Source of the DNA: Rugamonas rubra
GTDB taxonomy: Bacteria; Pseudomonadota; Gammaproteobacteria; Burkholderiales; Burkholderiaceae_D
DNA length: 64,000 nucleotides
Direction: 5' to 3'
Assembly (NCBI RefSeq): GCF_900114705.1
Contig: NZ_FOTW01000025.1
Location: 62,001 to 126,000 of the forward strand
Below the pieces are notes generated by a model. The model did no database searches. It was not told the origin of the DNA and was given only the letters and a program-made list of their open reading frames with translations. Below, one piece after another: positions 42,632 to 51,588 of this stretch. A program made the translations under genes and the position numbers. Numbering within the stretch: position 1 is the stretch's first letter; every line of letters starts with the position of its first letter.

Positions 42632-45600
42632 TCAGGCGCGCAGCAGCGCCGCCTCCTGCGAGCGCACCAGCTCGGCGAACTGCGCGGCCGGCACGGCCTG
42701 GCTCAGGTGGTAGCCCTGCAGCAGGTCGCAGTGCTTGGCGCGCAGGAACTGCAGCTGGGCCTGGGTTTCGACGCCCTCGGCCACCACCTCCAGGCGCAGG
42801 CTGTGGGCCAGCGCGATGATGGCGGTGACGATGGCGGCGTCGTCGGCGTCCTGCGGCACGTCGCGCACGAAGGAGCGGTCGATCTTGATGATGTCGACCG
42901 GGAAGCGCTTCAGGTAGGACAGCGAGGAATAGCCGGTGCCGAAGTCGTCGATCGACAGCCGCACGCCGAGGTTGCGCAGGCGGTGCAGCGCCTTCAAGGT
43001 GTCCTCGGCGTTCTCCATCAGGGTGCTCTCGGTGATCTCCAGCTCGAGCAGGTTGGGCGGCAGGCCGGTGTCGGCCAGCGCCGCCTCGACCGAGGCGGCG
43101 AAGTCCTTCTGCAGCAGCTGGCGCACCGACAGGTTGACCGCCACGCTCAGCGGCGGCAGGCCCTGTTCGATCCACTCCTTGAGCTGGGCGCAGGCGGTGC
43201 GCAGCACCCAGTCGCCGAGCGGGTTGATCAAGCCGGTCTCCTCGGCCAGTGGAATGAACTCGACCGGCGAGACCATGCCGCGGGTCGGATGGCGCCAGCG
43301 CACCAGCGCTTCCATGGCGATGATGCGGCCGGTCGACAGCATGGCCTGCGGCTGGTAGTAGACCTCCAGCTGCTGCTGTTCCAGCGCGCGGCGCAGGTCG
43401 CTCTCGAGCCGCACGTGCTCGGAGATCGACTGCTCCATCGAGGCCTCGTAGAACTGGAAGCCGGTGTTGGTCTTCTTGGCGCGGTACATGGCGCTGTCGG
43501 CGTGCTTGACCAGGGTGGCGACGTCGGTGCCGTCGTGCGGGTAGATGGCGATGCCGACGCTGCTGGTGACGAAGATGTCGTGGCCGTCGATCTGGAACGG
43601 CGCGGCCAGCACGCGGCAGATGTTGTGCGCCGCCGTGGCGGCCGCCGCCGGTCCCTCCAGGTCGCCCAGCACCACGGTGAACTCGTCGCCGCCGAGGCGG
43701 GCCACGGTGTCGACATTGCGCACGCTGTGCCGCACGCGCTGCGCCACCGCCACCAGCAGGCGGTCGCCGACGTCGTGGCCGAGGTTGTCGTTGACGTACT
43801 TGAAGCGGTCCAGGTCCATGAACAGCACGGCCAGCTGGCCCTTGGTGGCGTCGGCCTGTTCGATGGACTGGCCGAGCAGCTCGAAGAACAGGGTGCGGTT
43901 GGGCAGGCCGGTGAGCAGGTCGTTGTAGGCCAGGTGGCGGATGCGCTTCTCGGCGCGGTTGGCCTCGATGATGCGGCGCACCCGCTGCGACAGCACGGCG
44001 TAGTGGATCGGTTTGGGGATGTAGTCGCTGGCGCCGGCGGCGAAGGCGCGTTCGACCGAGGAGTTGTCCTGCAGGGCGGTGATCATCAGCACCGGGATGG
44101 CGCTGCCGCCGGGCAGTTCCTGCATGCGGGCGCAGGCGGTGAAGCCGTCCATCACCGGCATCACCGCGTCCATCAGGATCACGTCGGGCTGGAAGCGCTT
44201 GAGCATGGCCAGCGCCTGGGCGCCGTCGGCCGCCTCTTCGACCTGGAAGCCGTCGCGCTGCAGAATGTAGCGCAGGGTGCTGCGGGTGCTGCGGTCGTCG
44301 TCGACGATCAGCACCTGGGCCAGCTCCTCCTGCGGTCCCTGGGTGTCGAAGGCGTCGGCCGCCACCTCGCCGGTGAGGAAGGCGGCCACCTCGTGGTAGG
44401 CGGCGCGCAGGCGCGGCAGCAGCGGCGCGATCTGCGCCACCTGGTGGGCGATGGCCAGCTGCTCGGCCTGTTCGGCCAGCTCGGCCAGGGCGTTGGCGCC
44501 GAGGTTGCCGGACGAGCCCTTGAGGGCGTGGGCGCGGGCCCGCGCCGCCTCGTTGTCGCCATCCTGCACGGCGTGTTCCAGCTCGTTCAGGTAGGTCGGG
44601 GTGTCCTCGAGGAAGGGCGAGATGGCGTGCGGCAGCGCCGCGCCGAGGATTTCGCGCAGCTTGTCGAAGACGGCGCGGTCGACCGCCACGGCGGCGTCGG
44701 CCGGCAGCGCGTCGTCGTCGAGCAGTTCGGCGGCGTCGACCTGCTGGCCGGCGGCGCGGATGGCTATGCCGTCGCCGTCGCTATCGTTGTCCGTCTTGGC
44801 GTCGCTCTTGGCGTCGGCGCCGAGCAGCGGCGCCGGCACGCCGTGCGGCAGCCATTTTTCCAGCTTGTGGCGCAGCTCGACCAGGGTGATCGGCTTGGCC
44901 AGGTAGTCGTCCATGCCGGCGGCCATGCATTTCTCGGCGTCGCCGCGCTGGGTGTTGGCGGTCATCGCCACCAGCGGGGTGCGCCGGCCCAGCGCCTCCT
45001 CGGCGACGCGGATGTGGGCGGTGGCCTCGTAGCCGTCCATCTCCGGCATGCTGCAATCCATCAGGATCAGGTCGAAGCGGTCGCGCTGCGCCGCCTCGAC
45101 GGCCTCGCGGCCGTTGGAGGCGAATTCGCAGACGCAGCCGTTCATCGCCAGCATGCCGGCGGCGACCATCTGGTTGGTGCGGTTGTCCTCGGCCACCAGC
45201 ACGCGGAACTGGCGTCCCGCCGCGCCGGGCGGCGGCGCCAGGCGCGGCGCCTCGGCGGTGTGGCGGCCGGCCAGCAGCTCGCGCAACGCGGCCAGCAGGC
45301 GCTCCTGGCGCAGCGGCTTGCCCAGCGTGGCGTGGCCGCTGAGCAGGGCGCCGCCGGCGGCCGGGCCGTGGCGGTCGAGCACCAGCAGCTGCGGCACCAG
45401 GCCGGCGGCCTCGATGCGGCGGCCCAGGGCGGCGCCGTGTTCGTCGGTGGCGTGCAGGTCGAGCACCACGACGGCGTAGGGCTGGCCGGCGGCGGCGGCG
45501 GTCTTCAGCTCGTCGAGGGCGGCCAGGCCGGAGCCGGTGACGAAGCCGTTTACGCCGGCGCGCGTGAGCACGCCGTCGAGGAACTCGCGCACCACGGCGT

Positions 45601-47161
45601 TGCCGTCGACGGCCAAGACGCGGCGCCCGGCCAGGGTGGCGTCGGGCGTGGCGACCGGCTGCTGGACGGCCGGCCGGCAGCGGATCGAGAAGACGAAGGT
45701 GGTGCCGGCGCCGGGCGCGCTGGCCACCGAGATGGCGCCGCCGAGCAGGCCGACCAGTTGTTTGCAGATGGCCAGGCCGAGGCCGGTGCCGCCGAAGCGG
45801 CGGGTGGTCGACGGGTCGGGCTGGACGTAGGATTCGAACAGGTGCTGCTGCGCCTCCTGGCTCATGCCGATGCCGCTGTCGCGCACTTCGAAGGAGAGGC
45901 CGAAGGGCGCGCCGGCGCCGGCCTCGGCCAGCGCGATGCGCACCACCACCTCGCCCCGTTCGGTGAACTTGACGGCGTTGCCGAGCAGGTTGATGAGGAT
46001 CTGGCGCAGCCGCAGCGAGTCGCCGTTGATCCGCTCGGGCACGCCGGGCGCCAGCAGGTAGGCCAGCTCGACGCCTTTTTGCTGGGCCGGCCGGGCCACC
46101 AGTTCGATGACCTCCTCGAGCAGCTTGCGCAGGTCGAAGTCGACCTCCTCGAGCGCCAGCTTGCCGGCGTCCATCTTGGAGAAGTCGAGGATGTTGTTGA
46201 TCAGGTCGATCAGCGTGCGCGAGGAGTTCCAGGCGACGTCGACGCATTCCTGCTGCCGTTGGTTGAGGTGCATTTCCTTCAACATGTCGAGCATGCCGAC
46301 CACGCCGTTGAGCGGGGTGCGCACCTCGTGGCTGACGGTGGCGGCGAACTGCGCCTTCATCAGGGCCATGCTGACGGCGGCGTCGCGCGAGTCCTTCAAC
46401 TCGGCCTCGCGCTGCTCGAGCACGTTCATCATCTGGTTGAAGGCCGAGCCCATTTCGATCAGGTCGCGCGGGCCGTCCGGCGCGGCGCGCATGCCGGACT
46501 CGCCGGCCTGGGCGCGCCGCATCAGGGTCGAGAGGGCGTTGAGCGGGTTGATCATGTGGCGCGTCAGCAGGCTGACCAGGCCGAGCAGGATGACGGCGAA
46601 CGACAGGGTGATCGCCAGGTTGCCCAGCAACAACGACAGGGTCAGCCGTTGCAGGGTGTTCTTGCTGACCTGGACCTGGACGTAGCCGAGCAGCTGCGGC
46701 TGGTGGTCCTGCACCTCGAACGGCGAGGCCTCGGCTTGGCCGCCGTAGACCGGGGCGCCGAACAGCCAGGCGTCGTCGCTCTCGCCGACCAGGCTGGCGC
46801 GGGCCGGGTTGGCCTTGCCGGCCGGCGCGGTGGTCAGGCGGGTTTCCGGCTCGGTGCGCACCAGCAGCACGCGCTGGCGGTTGTCGATGATGCGCAGGCC
46901 TTCCACGTCGGGGAAGGCGAGGGTGGTGGTGACCACGTCGCGGGCGTTCTCGGCCGAGTGGAACAGCAGCGCCAGGGTGGACTGGCGCGCCAGGTTGTCG
47001 GCGATGCGCTGGCCCTGCTCGAGGAAGTAGTCGCGCATGCGGGCGCGCGCCTCCCAGGCGTTCATGAAGGAGGAGAACAGCGCCAGCCCGAGAATGGCGG
47101 CGGAGACGATGACGGTGAGTTGGCGCCGGAAACCGGTGCGGCGTAGATAGTTATGAAACAT
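42632..47161 (-). CDS. Hybrid histidine kinase fused to GGDEF-EAL
   Basis: A 1509-residue membrane sensor joining a full phosphorelay to c-di-GMP enzymes. Order: membrane helix (14-34), periplasmic sensor (35-175), helix (176-200), HAMP, HisKA with His278 (VSHEVRTPLNG), HATPase (380-495), a degenerate receiver (513-630), a receiver with Asp702 (LMDCSMPEMDG), HPt with His878 (AHALKGSSGN), a receiver with Asp998 (LMDAVMPVMDG), GGDEF (1157-1161) and EAL (from Glu1284). The RxxD inhibitory site (1148-1151) precedes GGDEF, and DDFGTGYSSLSYL is intact, so both cyclase and phosphodiesterase activity are possible. It follows two periplasmic binding-protein genes, likely its ligand sensors. Confidence 0.92.
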   Translation of the reverse strand: MFHNYLRRTGFRRQLTVIVSAAILGLALFSSFMNAWEARARMRDYFLEQGQRIADNLARQSTLALLFHSAENARDVVTTTLAFPDVEGLRIIDNRQRVLLVRTEPETRLTTAPAGKANPARASLVGESDDAWLFGAPVYGGQAEASPFEVQDHQPQLLGYVQVQVSKNTLQRLTLSLLLGNLAITLSFAVILLGLVSLLTRHMINPLNALSTLMRRAQAGESGMRAAPDGPRDLIEMGSAFNQMMNVLEQREAELKDSRDAAVSMALMKAQFAATVSHEVRTPLNGVVGMLDMLKEMHLNQRQQECVDVAWNSSRTLIDLINNILDFSKMDAGKLALEEVDFDLRKLLEEVIELVARPAQQKGVELAYLLAPGVPERINGDSLRLRQILINLLGNAVKFTERGEVVVRIALAEAGAGAPFGLSFEVRDSGIGMSQEAQQHLFESYVQPDPSTTRRFGGTGLGLAICKQLVGLLGGAISVASAPGAGTTFVFSIRCRPAVQQPVATPDATLAGRRVLAVDGNAVVREFLDGVLTRAGVNGFVTGSGLAALDELKTAAAAGQPYAVVVLDLHATDEHGAALGRRIEAAGLVPQLLVLDRHGPAAGGALLSGHATLGKPLRQERLLAALRELLAGRHTAEAPRLAPPPGAAGRQFRVLVAEDNRTNQMVAAGMLAMNGCVCEFASNGREAVEAAQRDRFDLILMDCSMPEMDGYEATAHIRVAEEALGRRTPLVAMTANTQRGDAEKCMAAGMDDYLAKPITLVELRHKLEKWLPHGVPAPLLGADAKSDAKTDNDSDGDGIAIRAAGQQVDAAELLDDDALPADAAVAVDRAVFDKLREILGAALPHAISPFLEDTPTYLNELEHAVQDGDNEAARARAHALKGSSGNLGANALAELAEQAEQLAIAHQVAQIAPLLPRLRAAYHEVAAFLTGEVAADAFDTQGPQEELAQVLIVDDDRSTRSTLRYILQRDGFQVEEAADGAQALAMLKRFQPDVILMDAVMPVMDGFTACARMQELPGGSAIPVLMITALQDNSSVERAFAAGASDYIPKPIHYAVLSQRVRRIIEANRAEKRIRHLAYNDLLTGLPNRTLFFELLGQSIEQADATKGQLAVLFMDLDRFKYVNDNLGHDVGDRLLVAVAQRVRHSVRNVDTVARLGGDEFTVVLGDLEGPAAAATAAHNICRVLAAPFQIDGHDIFVTSSVGIAIYPHDGTDVATLVKHADSAMYRAKKTNTGFQFYEASMEQSISEHVRLESDLRRALEQQQLEVYYQPQAMLSTGRIIAMEALVRWRHPTRGMVSPVEFIPLAEETGLINPLGDWVLRTACAQLKEWIEQGLPPLSVAVNLSVRQLLQKDFAASVEAALADTGLPPNLLELEITESTLMENAEDTLKALHRLRNLGVRLSIDDFGTGYSSLSYLKRFPVDIIKIDRSFVRDVPQDADDAAIVTAIIALAHSLRLEVVAEGVETQAQLQFLRAKHCDLLQGYHLSQAVPAAQFAELVRSQEAALLRA

Positions 47162-47202
47162 ATTTACCGTGCTCGGGAGTCAAAGGTGGAACGGCTAGCG
47201 CG

Positions 47203-48414
47203 TCATGGCTGCGGATAGACGAAGTCGAAGGCGCGCTGCTGTTGGTAGCCCAGGTTGAGCCCCATGTGGTTGGCGGTGCGCACGTTGATGGCGGTCTGCA
47301 GCTCGCGCAGCGGCACCAGGCTGCGCCGCTTGGCGTCGCCGGCGATCATCCCCATGGCCGAGCTGGCCAGGGTGCGGCCCAGCTCGACGTTGTTGGGCAC
47401 CATGGCGAACAGGGCGCCCTTTTTCACGTGCAGCACGTTGCTCGAGAACAGGGGCACGCCGCTGTTCCACGACTCGCGCAGCACCAGCGGCAGGATGGTG
47501 CTCTCCTCGACGGTGGTGGTGTCGTGCGGCAGCCAGACGGCGTCGCGGCGCGGGTCGGCGGCGTTGATCAACTGCGGATACAGCTGGGCGGCGCGGGCCA
47601 GGTCGCCGGCCACGTGGCTCGACAGCTCCAGGCCCTGGGCGCGGGCGGCGTCGCGCGCCAGCTTCATCAGCCATTCGCTCTTTTGCGGGTTGTAGACGAC
47701 GATCACGCGGCGCAGCTCGGGCAGCAGGGCGCGCAGGCGGGCGAACAGCAGCGCCGGGTCGGGCGTCATGCTGATGCCGGCCACGTTCTCGCTCTCCGAC
47801 AGCAGCAGCACGCCGCCGACCAGCACGGAAATCTCGCGGTCCAGGCCGGCCGTGGCGTTGAGGCCCTGGCGGCCCAGCGCGATGACGACACGGGTGCCGT
47901 TGTGTTTCAGGGTGGTGTTGAGTTCGGCGGTGTCCACCTTCGGGTCGACCGGGTAGCTGCGCACGCGCAGCTTGGTGCGCTCCTCGATGCCCTGGATCAT
48001 GCTGACGAAGGCGCTGCGGAAGGGTTCGTCCACGTTCGGATACAGCACGGCGATGCTGCCCTTGCCGATCGAGGCTTGCAACTCGGGCCGGCGCAGCTGG
48101 TCCTCCAGCTGGGCCAGCGTGACGGGGCGCACCTCGGCCCACTGCGGCGCGCTCACGGTGCCGGACTCGATGCGGTCGAGCAGGGCGCCGACCGCGTTGC
48201 GCGGCGCGGCGCCGGGCAGGTCGACGATGGAGGCGGCGGCCGGGCGGCCGGGCGCGGCCGATGGCGCCGTCCGCGGCTGTGGCTGGGTTGGCTGTTGCGC
48301 GCGCGCCGGCGCCATGGCGAGCGTGGCGGCCAGGGCCAACATGCACATCAGAGCGCCGCTGGCGAGGTTTTGGCCAGCGTTGAATATTTTCTTTTTGATC
48401 ATTAAACCGTCCAT
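47203..48414 (-). CDS. Periplasmic ABC_sub_bind-family protein, copy 1
   Basis: A 403-residue exported protein with a signal peptide (about residues 1-39, ending ARA) and the ABC substrate-binding domain of PF04392 (VRSYPVDPKVDTAELN, VVIALGRQGLNAT, RRVIVVYNPQKSEWL, HVKKGALFAMVPNN). No permease or ATPase is encoded nearby; instead a hybrid kinase follows after 41 bases, so it probably delivers a ligand signal rather than a nutrient. ATGs at 48414 and 48402 are both possible starts. About half its residues match copy 2 by eye. Confidence 0.82.
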   Translation of the reverse strand: MDGLMIKKKIFNAGQNLASGALMCMLALAATLAMAPARAQQPTQPQPRTAPSAAPGRPAAASIVDLPGAAPRNAVGALLDRIESGTVSAPQWAEVRPVTLAQLEDQLRRPELQASIGKGSIAVLYPNVDEPFRSAFVSMIQGIEERTKLRVRSYPVDPKVDTAELNTTLKHNGTRVVIALGRQGLNATAGLDREISVLVGGVLLLSESENVAGISMTPDPALLFARLRALLPELRRVIVVYNPQKSEWLMKLARDAARAQGLELSSHVAGDLARAAQLYPQLINAADPRRDAVWLPHDTTTVEESTILPLVLRESWNSGVPLFSSNVLHVKKGALFAMVPNNVELGRTLASSAMGMIAGDAKRRSLVPLRELQTAINVRTANHMGLNLGYQQQRAFDFVYPQP

Positions 48415-48530
48415 TGCGGCCCCGCGCGATCGTCGTCAACCGCTGGTATGCCGGGGCAAGAGCATCTGGCCAGTAGTATATGCTCTCTATTTACTATTAA
48501 GAAAGAATTTTCCCCATCCGTGCCCCGGTA

Positions 48531-49709
48531 TCAGGGTTCCGGGAAGAGGAAATCGAAGGTCCGTTGTTGTCCTGCGTCAATATTCAAGCCGATGTGGCTG
48601 GCGGTGCGCCAATTGAAGGCGATGCGCACCGCGCGCAGCGGGCTGACGCCGCGCCGCGCCGGCTCGCCCTGCAGCAGGGCGGCGGCCAGGCCGGCCAGTT
48701 CGCGGCCCAGTTCGTAGTTGTTCGGGTAGAGGGCGAACAGCGCGCCCTTCTTGACGTGCAGGATGCTGCTGGAAAAGATCGGCACGTTGCGGTTCCACGA
48801 TTCCTTCAGCACGATGGGCAGGATGGTGGCCTCGTCGACGGTGGTGGGGTCGGGCGGCAGCCAGAGCGCGTCGTGGCGGCCGTCGGCGGCGGCGAAGGCG
48901 GCCTCGTAGCGGCGCGCGGCGCCGGCCAGGTCGCCGGCCTCCAGCGCGTTCAACTCCAGGCCGAGGCCGCGCGCCGCCTCGCGCGCCTGGCGCATCAGCG
49001 CCTCGCTGTTCTGCGGGTTGTAGACGACGATGACGCGGCGCACCGCCGGCAGCAAACTCTTCAGGCGGGCGAACAGCAGGGCCGGATCGGGCGACAGGCT
49101 GATGCCGTTCAGCTTGTCGGCGTCCGGCACCGAGCTGACGCCGCCGACCACCACGCCGAGCGCCGGCTCGAGCCCGCTGGCCGCCTTGACGCCCTGGCGG
49201 CCGAGGGCGATGACGACGCGGCTGCCGTTGCGCTTCAAGGTGGCCTGCAGTTCGGCCAGGTCGGCGTTGCTGGCCACCGGGTAGCTGCGCACGCGCAGCT
49301 TGCCGCCGTCCTCGATGCCGTCGATGATCTCGGTGAAGACTTTGCGGTAGGGTTCGCCGATGTCGGGGAACAGCACGGCGACCGCCTCGCCGGCCGGGCG
49401 GCGCGCGGCGTCGCCGGACTGGGCCAGTTGCAGCGCATCGGCGTGGCGCGGCCGTGGCGCCGGCTCGCCCGTCCGCGCCGGGGCGGCGGCGAAGGTGGCG
49501 GTGCTGGCGGCGGGGCCCGCGTCCGGGTTGGCGTTGGCGCCGGCCGGCGCGGCGGTGCCCAACAGCGCGGCCAGCAGCAGCAGGCCCAGTTGCGTCACCG
49601 GCCAGGCGCCCGGCAGCGGGCGCAGCGGCAGGCGCGTCGCGCCGCGCCGGCGCTGCGGGGGCGCGCTAAACAGATGTCTAAGAAATAAAATGGCCAAGTC
49701 GAACGGCAA
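48531..49709 (-). CDS. Periplasmic ABC_sub_bind-family protein, copy 2
   Basis: A 392-residue paralogue of the next gene, with VAVLFPDIGEPYRKVF, VVIALGRQGVKA, RRVIVVYNPQNSEAL and ILHVKKGALFALYPNNYELG. The start is uncertain: the frame opens with TTG at 49709, giving a long N-terminus before the hydrophobic signal LLLLAALLGTAAPAGANA, while a GTG at codon 38 would place the signal peptide at the very start. It heads the three-gene unit that ends with the hybrid kinase; duplication of the sensor protein suggests two related ligands or a heteromer. Confidence 0.78.
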   Translation of the reverse strand: MPFDLAILFLRHLFSAPPQRRRGATRLPLRPLPGAWPVTQLGLLLLAALLGTAAPAGANANPDAGPAASTATFAAAPARTGEPAPRPRHADALQLAQSGDAARRPAGEAVAVLFPDIGEPYRKVFTEIIDGIEDGGKLRVRSYPVASNADLAELQATLKRNGSRVVIALGRQGVKAASGLEPALGVVVGGVSSVPDADKLNGISLSPDPALLFARLKSLLPAVRRVIVVYNPQNSEALMRQAREAARGLGLELNALEAGDLAGAARRYEAAFAAADGRHDALWLPPDPTTVDEATILPIVLKESWNRNVPIFSSSILHVKKGALFALYPNNYELGRELAGLAAALLQGEPARRGVSPLRAVRIAFNWRTASHIGLNIDAGQQRTFDFLFPEP

Positions 49710-50002
49710 TAGTTAAGACTCACGGTGTTGTTCAACGTTGCAGCGGCGCGCAGGCGCGGGTATCGCGCATGCAGCGGCCACTGCCACAGCGGCAGAATAT
49801 GTCATACGGGCAAGTGTATCTCTGCGGGCGCGATTGTGGGGCAAAAAAGTTACATTTTTTGCAGTGCGCTTGATCTGGCTTGTCATAAAAGTCACATTTG
49901 CCCGGTGTGCGGCGCAACATGGAGGGGGCGGGGCGGGCTCGGCGGCGGGCAAAAAAGGTTCTTCTCGGATCGCCTGGACGCCGAGCTTAGCCCGCAAACC
50001 AA

Positions 50003-50032
50003 GGGGTCTGACCCCATGCGGGGTCAGACCCC
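50003..50032. repeat. GGGGTCAGACCCC palindrome, type B copy 4
   Basis: Same 13-base halves as the other type B copies, in the opposite orientation, with spacer ATGC. The flank GTGCGGGG on the right matches the flanks of the copies at 31001 and 38374 in reverse. Confidence 0.85.
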
Positions 50033-50054
50033 GAGGCATATCGGTGTGCGGGGC

Positions 50055-50083
50055 AAAAAAAAAGCCCGCTGCGGGAGCGGGCT
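50055..50083 (-). terminator. Hairpin with A-run, a minus-strand terminator shape
   Basis: AGCCCGCT / AGCGGGCT form an 8-base stem; on the minus strand nine T follow. No minus-strand gene lies to its right, so it may only insulate, or it may be a leader hairpin of the small open frame at 50121. Confidence 0.5.
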
Positions 50084-50120
50084 AAATCTATTCCTTGGAG
50101 GAGATAGAGGAGACAGGTCA

Positions 50121-50258
50121 ATGATGCCGCATCGCACTATCTTTTTCCAATTTTTAATTGTGATCATAGAGATTCAGAAAACGAATATCTGTTGTTGCCG
50201 CGCCGCAAGTGATGGCGTGTGGATAAGATTTTCTCGGATGTCACATGTTCCGCTATAG
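50121..50258 (+). CDS. Possible 45-residue small protein with strong ribosome site
   Basis: GGAGGAGATAGAGGAGACAG, an unusually strong polypurine Shine-Dalgarno region, lies just upstream of ATGATG. The frame encodes 45 residues with a hydrophobic start (IFFQFLIVIIEI) and a CCC run. Codon use is AT-rich, unlike the neighbours. It could be a leader peptide or small membrane protein, or the purine tract may belong to another transcript. Not recognised. Confidence 0.3.
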   Translation: MMPHRTIFFQFLIVIIEIQKTNICCCRAASDGVWIRFSRMSHVPL

Positions 50259-50293
50259 AATCATCCGCAATTCAATATTGATAGGTTGGCAAG

Positions 50294-51190
50294 ATGACTA
50301 GCGACAGCAGCAACCCGATTCCCGATTCCGTGGCCGCCGCGCCGGACGCCGGCCTGCTCGATGCCGGCCGGCCCAGCCGCAGCGCGCTGGCGGTGGCCAT
50401 GCTGCGCGCCGCCCACCAACTGCTCGACGGCGCCAGCGTGTTCGCCGACCCGCTGGCCCTTGCCATCATCGGCCCTGCGCTGGCGGCCCAGGTGCGCGAC
50501 GAGCCGGCCCGCTTCGACGCCGGCCTGGGCCGCGTGCTGCGCATGGCGATGGCGCTGCGCAGCCGGGTCGCCGAGGACGAGCTGGCGCGGGCGGTGGCGC
50601 GCGGCGTGCGGCAGTATGTGGTGCTCGGTGCCGGCCTGGACACCTCGGCCTACCGCAACGGCGTGGCCGATCTGCGCGTGTTCGAGGTCGACCATCCGGC
50701 CACCCAGGTGTGGAAGCGCGGCCTGCTGGACGCCGCCGGCATCGCCATGCCGGCCACGCTGAACCTGGTGCCGCTCGACTTCGAGCGCGATACGCTGGGC
50801 GCGGCGCTGGCCGGCGCCGGCTGCCGGCTCGACCAGCCGGTGTTCTTCTCCTGGCTGGGCGTGACCTTGTACTTGAGCGACCAAGCCATCTTCGCCACGC
50901 TGGCCCAGGTGGCCGCGCTGCCGGCCGGCAGCGGCATCGTGTTCGACTACGGCGTGGCGCCCGAGCTGCTCGAGCCGATGGCGCGCATGGGCATGCAGCA
51001 CATCGCCCGCAAGTACGCCGCCGAGGGCGAACCGTGGAAAAGCTTCTTCGATCCGGCCGAGCTGGCGCGCCGCCTGCACGGGCTGGGATTCAGCGCCCTG
51101 GCCGATTCGGGTGCCGCCGAGCTGCTGGCGCGCTACCCGGCGGCGCACAGCGTCGGCGGCGGCACGCGTCTGATGCTGGCAAATGTATAA
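50294..51190 (+). CDS. SAM-dependent methyltransferase, leucine carboxyl methyltransferase family
   Basis: A 298-residue class I methyltransferase of the PPM1/LCM type (PF04072, TIGR00027): RSRVAEDELARAVARGVRQYVVLGAGLDTSAYR contains SAM motif I, VFEVDHPATQVWKR motif II, and VFFSWLGVTLYLS motif IV. Such enzymes methylate carboxyl or hydroxyl groups, and members occur in natural-product clusters. It lies 196 bases upstream of the RiPP precursor on the same strand and could tailor the peptide, for example as a C-terminal or Ser/Thr modification, but this is only inference from position. TTGGCAAG precedes the ATG. Confidence 0.85.
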   Translation: MTSDSSNPIPDSVAAAPDAGLLDAGRPSRSALAVAMLRAAHQLLDGASVFADPLALAIIGPALAAQVRDEPARFDAGLGRVLRMAMALRSRVAEDELARAVARGVRQYVVLGAGLDTSAYRNGVADLRVFEVDHPATQVWKRGLLDAAGIAMPATLNLVPLDFERDTLGAALAGAGCRLDQPVFFSWLGVTLYLSDQAIFATLAQVAALPAGSGIVFDYGVAPELLEPMARMGMQHIARKYAAEGEPWKSFFDPAELARRLHGLGFSALADSGAAELLARYPAAHSVGGGTRLMLANV

Positions 51191-51386
51191 AATTAGACAT
51201 TTTGTTAAATATTTTAGAGTGGTGGCTCTACTATGATATTTTTACGACAAGTCTTTCCGTGCAGCAACGCAATCCGTGTTACTCTCGATCCTGGCACTCC
51301 TTATAAGAAAAACATGCTTGCATATGTGTAATTCGAGTAAAGGTTTCGCCGTTCACCCACTCTGAGATAACAAGGAAAAAGAGAAA
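51191..51386 (+). promoter_or_regulatory. Leader and likely promoter region of the RiPP precursor
   Basis: About 196 AT-rich bases with no gene. A candidate promoter is TTACTC, 17 bases, TATAAG near 51278-51307, ahead of a leader of roughly 75 bases. AAGGAAAAAGAG lies before the precursor ATG. This is a by-eye guess. Confidence 0.35.
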
Positions 51387-51524
51387 ATGGAAATCCAAAT
51401 CGACACCAGCTTCATCCTCATCACCGATTCGACCGAATCGGAATACCTGCAAGACGACATGAACGGCGCTCTGGCCGATGTCAGCGTTTCCTGCTGCACC
51501 TGCTCCTGCTCCTGCTGCTGCTAA
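51387..51524 (+). CDS. Linear azol(in)e peptide (TOMM) precursor
   Basis: A 45-residue peptide too short for ordinary gene finders. Residues 1-30 or so form an acidic leader (MEIQIDTSFILITDSTESEY at the start) suited to binding the RRE domain of the downstream ThiF-like protein. The core ends VSVSCCTCSCSCCC: from Ser35 to Cys45 all eleven residues are Ser, Thr or Cys and could become thiazol(in)es or (methyl)oxazol(in)es. Cleavage may fall around ALADVSV. A purine-rich ribosome site precedes the ATG. A stem-loop separates it from the modification genes. The core resembles those of thiopeptides such as thiocillin only in composition. Confidence 0.9.
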   Translation: MEIQIDTSFILITDSTESEYLQDDMNGALADVSVSCCTCSCSCCC

Positions 51525-51588
51525 TGGATGGCTGCGCTGAGCGGCGGCCCCGGCCGGCGCCCATGCGTTGCCGCGGCTGATCGAGCTT

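Noticed and set aside
42617..47146. A 1509-codon open frame on the plus strand opposite the hybrid kinase
   Set aside because: It mirrors the real gene almost exactly, is made of Gly/Val/His/Asp/Gln-rich low-complexity sequence without domains, and results from the strong GC bias at third codon positions of the true minus-strand gene.
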